64,000 bases of DNA from Botrimarina colliarenosi (lineage in GTDB: Bacteria; Planctomycetota; Planctomycetia; Pirellulales; Lacipirellulaceae), in NCBI RefSeq assembly GCF_007859955.1, contig NZ_SJPR01000002.1, forward strand, positions 831,396 to 895,395, read 5' to 3'. The notes below the pieces were generated by a model that worked only from the letters and a program-made list of their open reading frames with translations, did no database searches and had not been told where the DNA came from. How positions within the stretch are numbered: the first letter of the stretch is position 1; the number at the start of each line of letters is the position of its first letter. Shown one piece after another: positions 61,741-64,000 of this stretch. The translations under genes were made by a program, and so were the position numbers.

Positions 61741-62300
61741 CGGGGACTCGCGAGGACCGAGGGTGATAGAACCTCGGACGAGCATGCCATGGCGTAGCTG
61801 CCATAGAGCTGCTGTAAAGCTGCCGCCAGACTGCCCTTAGTCGCCACTAGATCAAACAGGGATTGGAAGCTCATCCGAGATCGATCCAGACAACCCACTG
61901 TCCTGTCCAACGTGGGTCAGGCCCCCGAGACAGGGGAGAGTATTCTGAGGGCTTAGAAGCTCCGGAAGCGTTCCGACTCCCACCCTAACAGGCTTCGAAA
62001 GAACGGAGGTGGGCGATGCGGGCCGCCAAGAAGACCAAAATATGAGCCCCCGGCTTGGCGCGAGTCAAAACCGCTTCCACCGACAACACGAAACGGTGCT
62101 ATCGGGATTTCAAGCCTGCCTGCTTAAAAGCCGAAGTCGAGCACTGGAGTTCAAAATCGGCTCCGCCATACCGCGGCGTCCTGTATCTCGCTAGCAACTG
62201 CGATGTCGACGCGACCCAGGCGACGAAGGGGTAGGTTTAGAAAAGGGCGATCTACATGGTCGGCGAAGTCGGGGACCTGCGGATTGGCGGGTCGGCGACG
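61741..62300. other. Region upstream of integrase, no gene recognised
   Basis: This 560-base stretch between the integrase and the XRE regulator shows no convincing gene. GGAGGTGGGCG before an ATG at 62015 opens only a 9-codon frame (62015-62044). No copy of the tRNA-Leu 3' end was found here, so an attachment repeat is not visible. Confidence 0.5.
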
Positions 62301-62522
62301 CTAGACCCCGTCGAACAGCTCTGCGACGCTGATCTTGAGCCCTTTGGCGATCTTCTCGACGTTTCGCAGAGCGATGTTTCGTTGCCCCCGCTCGACGCCA
62401 CCTTGGTAGGTGCGATCAAGCCCGGCATGGGCGGCGAAGCCCTCTTGGGAATAACCGGCGTCGGAGCGGAGCTCGCGGACCCGCTTCCCGAAACGCTCAA
62501 GGATGTCGGCTCGTTTTGCCAT
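62301..62522 (-). CDS. XRE-family HTH transcriptional regulator
   Basis: The 73-residue protein is a single lambda-repressor-like helix-turn-helix domain: [63 protein letters not shown]. The pattern [19 protein letters not shown] corresponds to the recognition helix and the E-R-G turn typical of restriction-modification controllers and small phage-type regulators. The ATG at 62522 is preferred over a GTG two codons upstream (62528). It is divergent from a possible small gene at 62565. Its likely role is control of accessory genes; targets unknown. Confidence 0.82.
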   Translation of the reverse strand: MAKRADILERFGKRVRELRSDAGYSQEGFAAHAGLDRTYQGGVERGQRNIALRNVEKIAKGLKISVAELFDGV

Positions 62523-62564
62523 TCCCACTAAGATCGTCCGTCGTCGCCTAAGGAGCCACGGACT

Positions 62565-62708
62565 ATGAGTAGCGAAGAGACGTGCCTCCGCTGGTTCAGT
62601 ACTTGGCTCGGTTCAATCCGGGTAGTACGGATGGGTCACCGGTTGAGTGAGGCTGATTACCCCGTGGTCCTACCGTCGCCGAGCAAGGTGGCGTCGCTGA
62701 GCGAGTAG
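62565..62708 (+). CDS. Possible small protein (47 aa), unknown
   Basis: A short frame of 47 codons begins at ATG 62565 with AAGGAG nine bases upstream and ends in TAG at 62706-62708. The product starts [19 protein letters not shown] and has no recognisable domain. It is divergent from the XRE gene, with 42 bases between the two starts, which is a usual place for a regulator-controlled gene. It is short enough to be chance; the ribosome-binding site is the main support. Confidence 0.35.
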   Translation: MSSEETCLRWFSTWLGSIRVVRMGHRLSEADYPVVLPSPSKVASLSE

Positions 62709-62722
62709 GACATAATGGGGCC

Positions 62723-63695
62723 ATGACCCACCGCCTATTCGCCGTTGGCTTTTTGCTCACCGCTTCGATCGCCCAAGCCTGGAGCGAAGGGGGTCATCAC
62801 CTCATTAGCCCGCTCGCGTATGACCTGCTTGAAGAAGCCGATCAGGTGAAGCTCGTCAAACTGCTCGCCGAGCACCCGCGCTACGCGGAGGACTTCACTC
62901 CGCCGCCCAAAAATCCGCGACGTGACCCGCTGGCGGGTGGGCTGAGCCGGCTACTGGCCCGACGTCGCTAGGAGTCAGCCGGTGTACGACCGCCCCACTT
63001 GGCATTACCAACTGGCGGCAACGCTGACTTACGGGGACGACATCAATGTTCCCCCGCAGCCGGGCCCGCTCCCCGCCGAAGCCAATCTCCAGACACAAGA
63101 ACTGCACATCGCACAAGCGATAGCTCTTTGCCGACGGGTGATGAGCGACTCCCGCCAGCCAGCTGCCGATCGGGCGATCGCCGCTTGTTGGTTAGCCCAC
63201 CTCACTGGCGATGCTCACCAGCCGTGTCATGCCGGTAGCCTCTACGCCAGCGTAGCGTTCCCCGATGGTGATCGTGGCGGCAATGAGATCAAACTCCTCA
63301 ATGGACGGAACCTGCACGCCCTCTGGGATGGATTGCTGGGCCCTCGATTTGATGAGGGAGATACGGATAGACGATTGACGGAGATCATAACCGACGAAGA
63401 TCTCATCGAATTGGGTGATATCTCGTTCGAGGAGGTGGACCCGCTCCTCTGGCTAGCGGAGAGCCGGGAGGTGGTCAGAATGGTTGTCTACACCGCTGAG
63501 GTTGTAGCACCGGTAAGAGCGGTCTCAGGTGGAAAGGCTTCCCAGCTACCTCCGATCAGGTTGTCGCAGGAGTACCTGAAAGCGGCGGGCGTTGTGGCGA
63601 CGTTACGAGCTGACGAAGCCGGGTATCGTTTAGCAGCGGTGTGGCGGAAGTGCCTGCGAACCGCGGATGAATCACCGGCCGCTGAAGGGCGGTGA
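62723..63695 (+). pseudogene. S1/P1-type nuclease, disrupted by frameshift and stop
   Basis: Two fragments of a secreted S1/P1-type zinc nuclease lie in different frames. The first (62723-62971) has a signal (AVGFLLTASIAQAW) and the start WSEGGHHLISPLAYDLL, where the mature N-terminal Trp and His are zinc ligands. The second (from about 62982) has PTWHYQL, AHLTGDAHQPCHAG and GGNEIKLLNGRNLHALWDG, the other zinc-binding histidines and aspartates. The first frame continues as nonsense after EDFTPPPK. In the second frame the missing part reads RDVTRWRVG-stop-AGYWPDVARSQPVYDRP, so an in-frame TGA at 62954-62956 also blocks it. The frameshift is probably in the run of A at 62910-62914. It is most likely a pseudogene; a sequencing error would explain one lesion but not both. 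Confidence 0.8.
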
Positions 63696-63874
63696 ACTAG
63701 ACGTAGCGCGATACAACTGAAGTCAATTAGCGAGTCGCTGATCGGCTTTGATGGTTGCCCGACGGGTCCTAGTCTTCCCCCCTTCGGTTCGTGCGAGACG
63801 CCTCGTTCGATTGCTGACGTTCGGGTCGAAAAATGGCCGAGAAGTGTCGGACCGACGCAGCTTCGATAGCTGGC
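63696..63874. other. Intergenic, no gene seen
   Basis: No gene or strong repeat was seen here. It separates the nuclease fragment from a gene cut by the right edge. Confidence 0.4.
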
Positions 63875-64000
63875 CTAGCAGTCCGTTGATTTCTGTTGGC
63901 TGATCGTTCGGATGAGCCAGTCGAGGGCGGCGGTGAGTAGTTGGGCGAGTTGATCGAGGAGGCCCGCCAGGGCCTTGGGCTTGCCGGCCCCCAGGAGGCT
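63875..64000 (-). CDS. C-terminal end of an unidentified gene, partial
   Basis: An open frame enters from the right edge and ends in TAG at 63875-63877 (complement). The visible 41 residues are SLLGAGKPKALAGLLDQLAQLLTAALDWLIRTISQQKSTDC with a helical, Leu-rich pattern. I do not recognise the family. The position next to a pseudogene and an integrase makes a mobile-element gene (for example a transposase) possible, but nothing visible proves it. Confidence 0.4.
   Translation of the reverse strand, partial: SLLGAGKPKALAGLLDQLAQLLTAALDWLIRTISQQKSTDC

Noticed and set aside
63875..64000. Insertion-sequence end
   Set aside because: Only 41 residues are visible, without a transposase motif or a paired terminal repeat, so it is listed as unidentified.

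Overview
The window reads as chromosomal DNA of a GC-rich planctomycete, most likely from the Pirellulales. This is an inference from gene content: a DUF1559 pseudopilin-like protein, DUF1501 / DUF1549-DUF1553 planctomycete cytochrome genes, PEP-CTERM anchors combined with dockerin-type repeats, and many intergenic palindromic repeats. No rRNA, CRISPR array or complete insertion sequence was seen. One tRNA gene (Leu, UAA) is present.

Layout. 1-8.3 kb: the start of a LarA-like gene (cut by the window edge), a pseudopilin, a BlaI/M56 sensor pair, a GT2-GT39 fusion glycosyltransferase and a U32 (RlhA-like) hydroxylase. 8.8-16.9 kb: a pyrimidine-degradation block with malonate-semialdehyde dehydrogenase, beta-ureidopropionase, uracil permease, class III aminotransferase and a PreA-like dihydropyrimidine dehydrogenase; inside it sits a lipoprotein with an IscA/HesB fold that lacks the cluster-binding cysteines. 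17.2-25.9 kb: secreted proteins (serine hydrolase, two trypsin-like proteases, two Gln/Pro-rich proteins, a two-domain protein) and an ECF-like sigma factor. Four adjacent genes here share a bipartite promoter-like motif with fixed spacing. 26-42.5 kb: an SDR gene, two DUF1501 / planctomycete-cytochrome operons, and between them a molybdenum-cofactor group (moaE, moaD, moaA, mobA). 42.9-56.1 kb: a long + strand run opening with a circularly permuted ATP-grasp / alpha-E / transglutaminase cluster with duplicated parts, followed by an N-carbamoylputrescine-amidase-like hydrolase and two class III aminotransferases. 56-60 kb: a tandem USP protein, a secreted TIM-barrel-like protein and a SpoIID-domain dockerin/PEP-CTERM protein. 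60.4-64 kb: tRNA-Leu, a tyrosine integrase, an XRE regulator, a broken S1/P1 nuclease and the end of an unidentified gene, which looks like accessory DNA.

How it works together. The pyrimidine block covers uptake and most of the route from uracil to acetyl-CoA; dihydropyrimidinase is not in the window. The ATP-grasp/transglutaminase cluster has the parts of an uncharacterised peptide-bond-forming and peptide-processing system, and it is the best candidate for new biology. Intergenic space is dominated by at least five families of inverted repeats, often at gene 3' ends and in three places nested inside one another.
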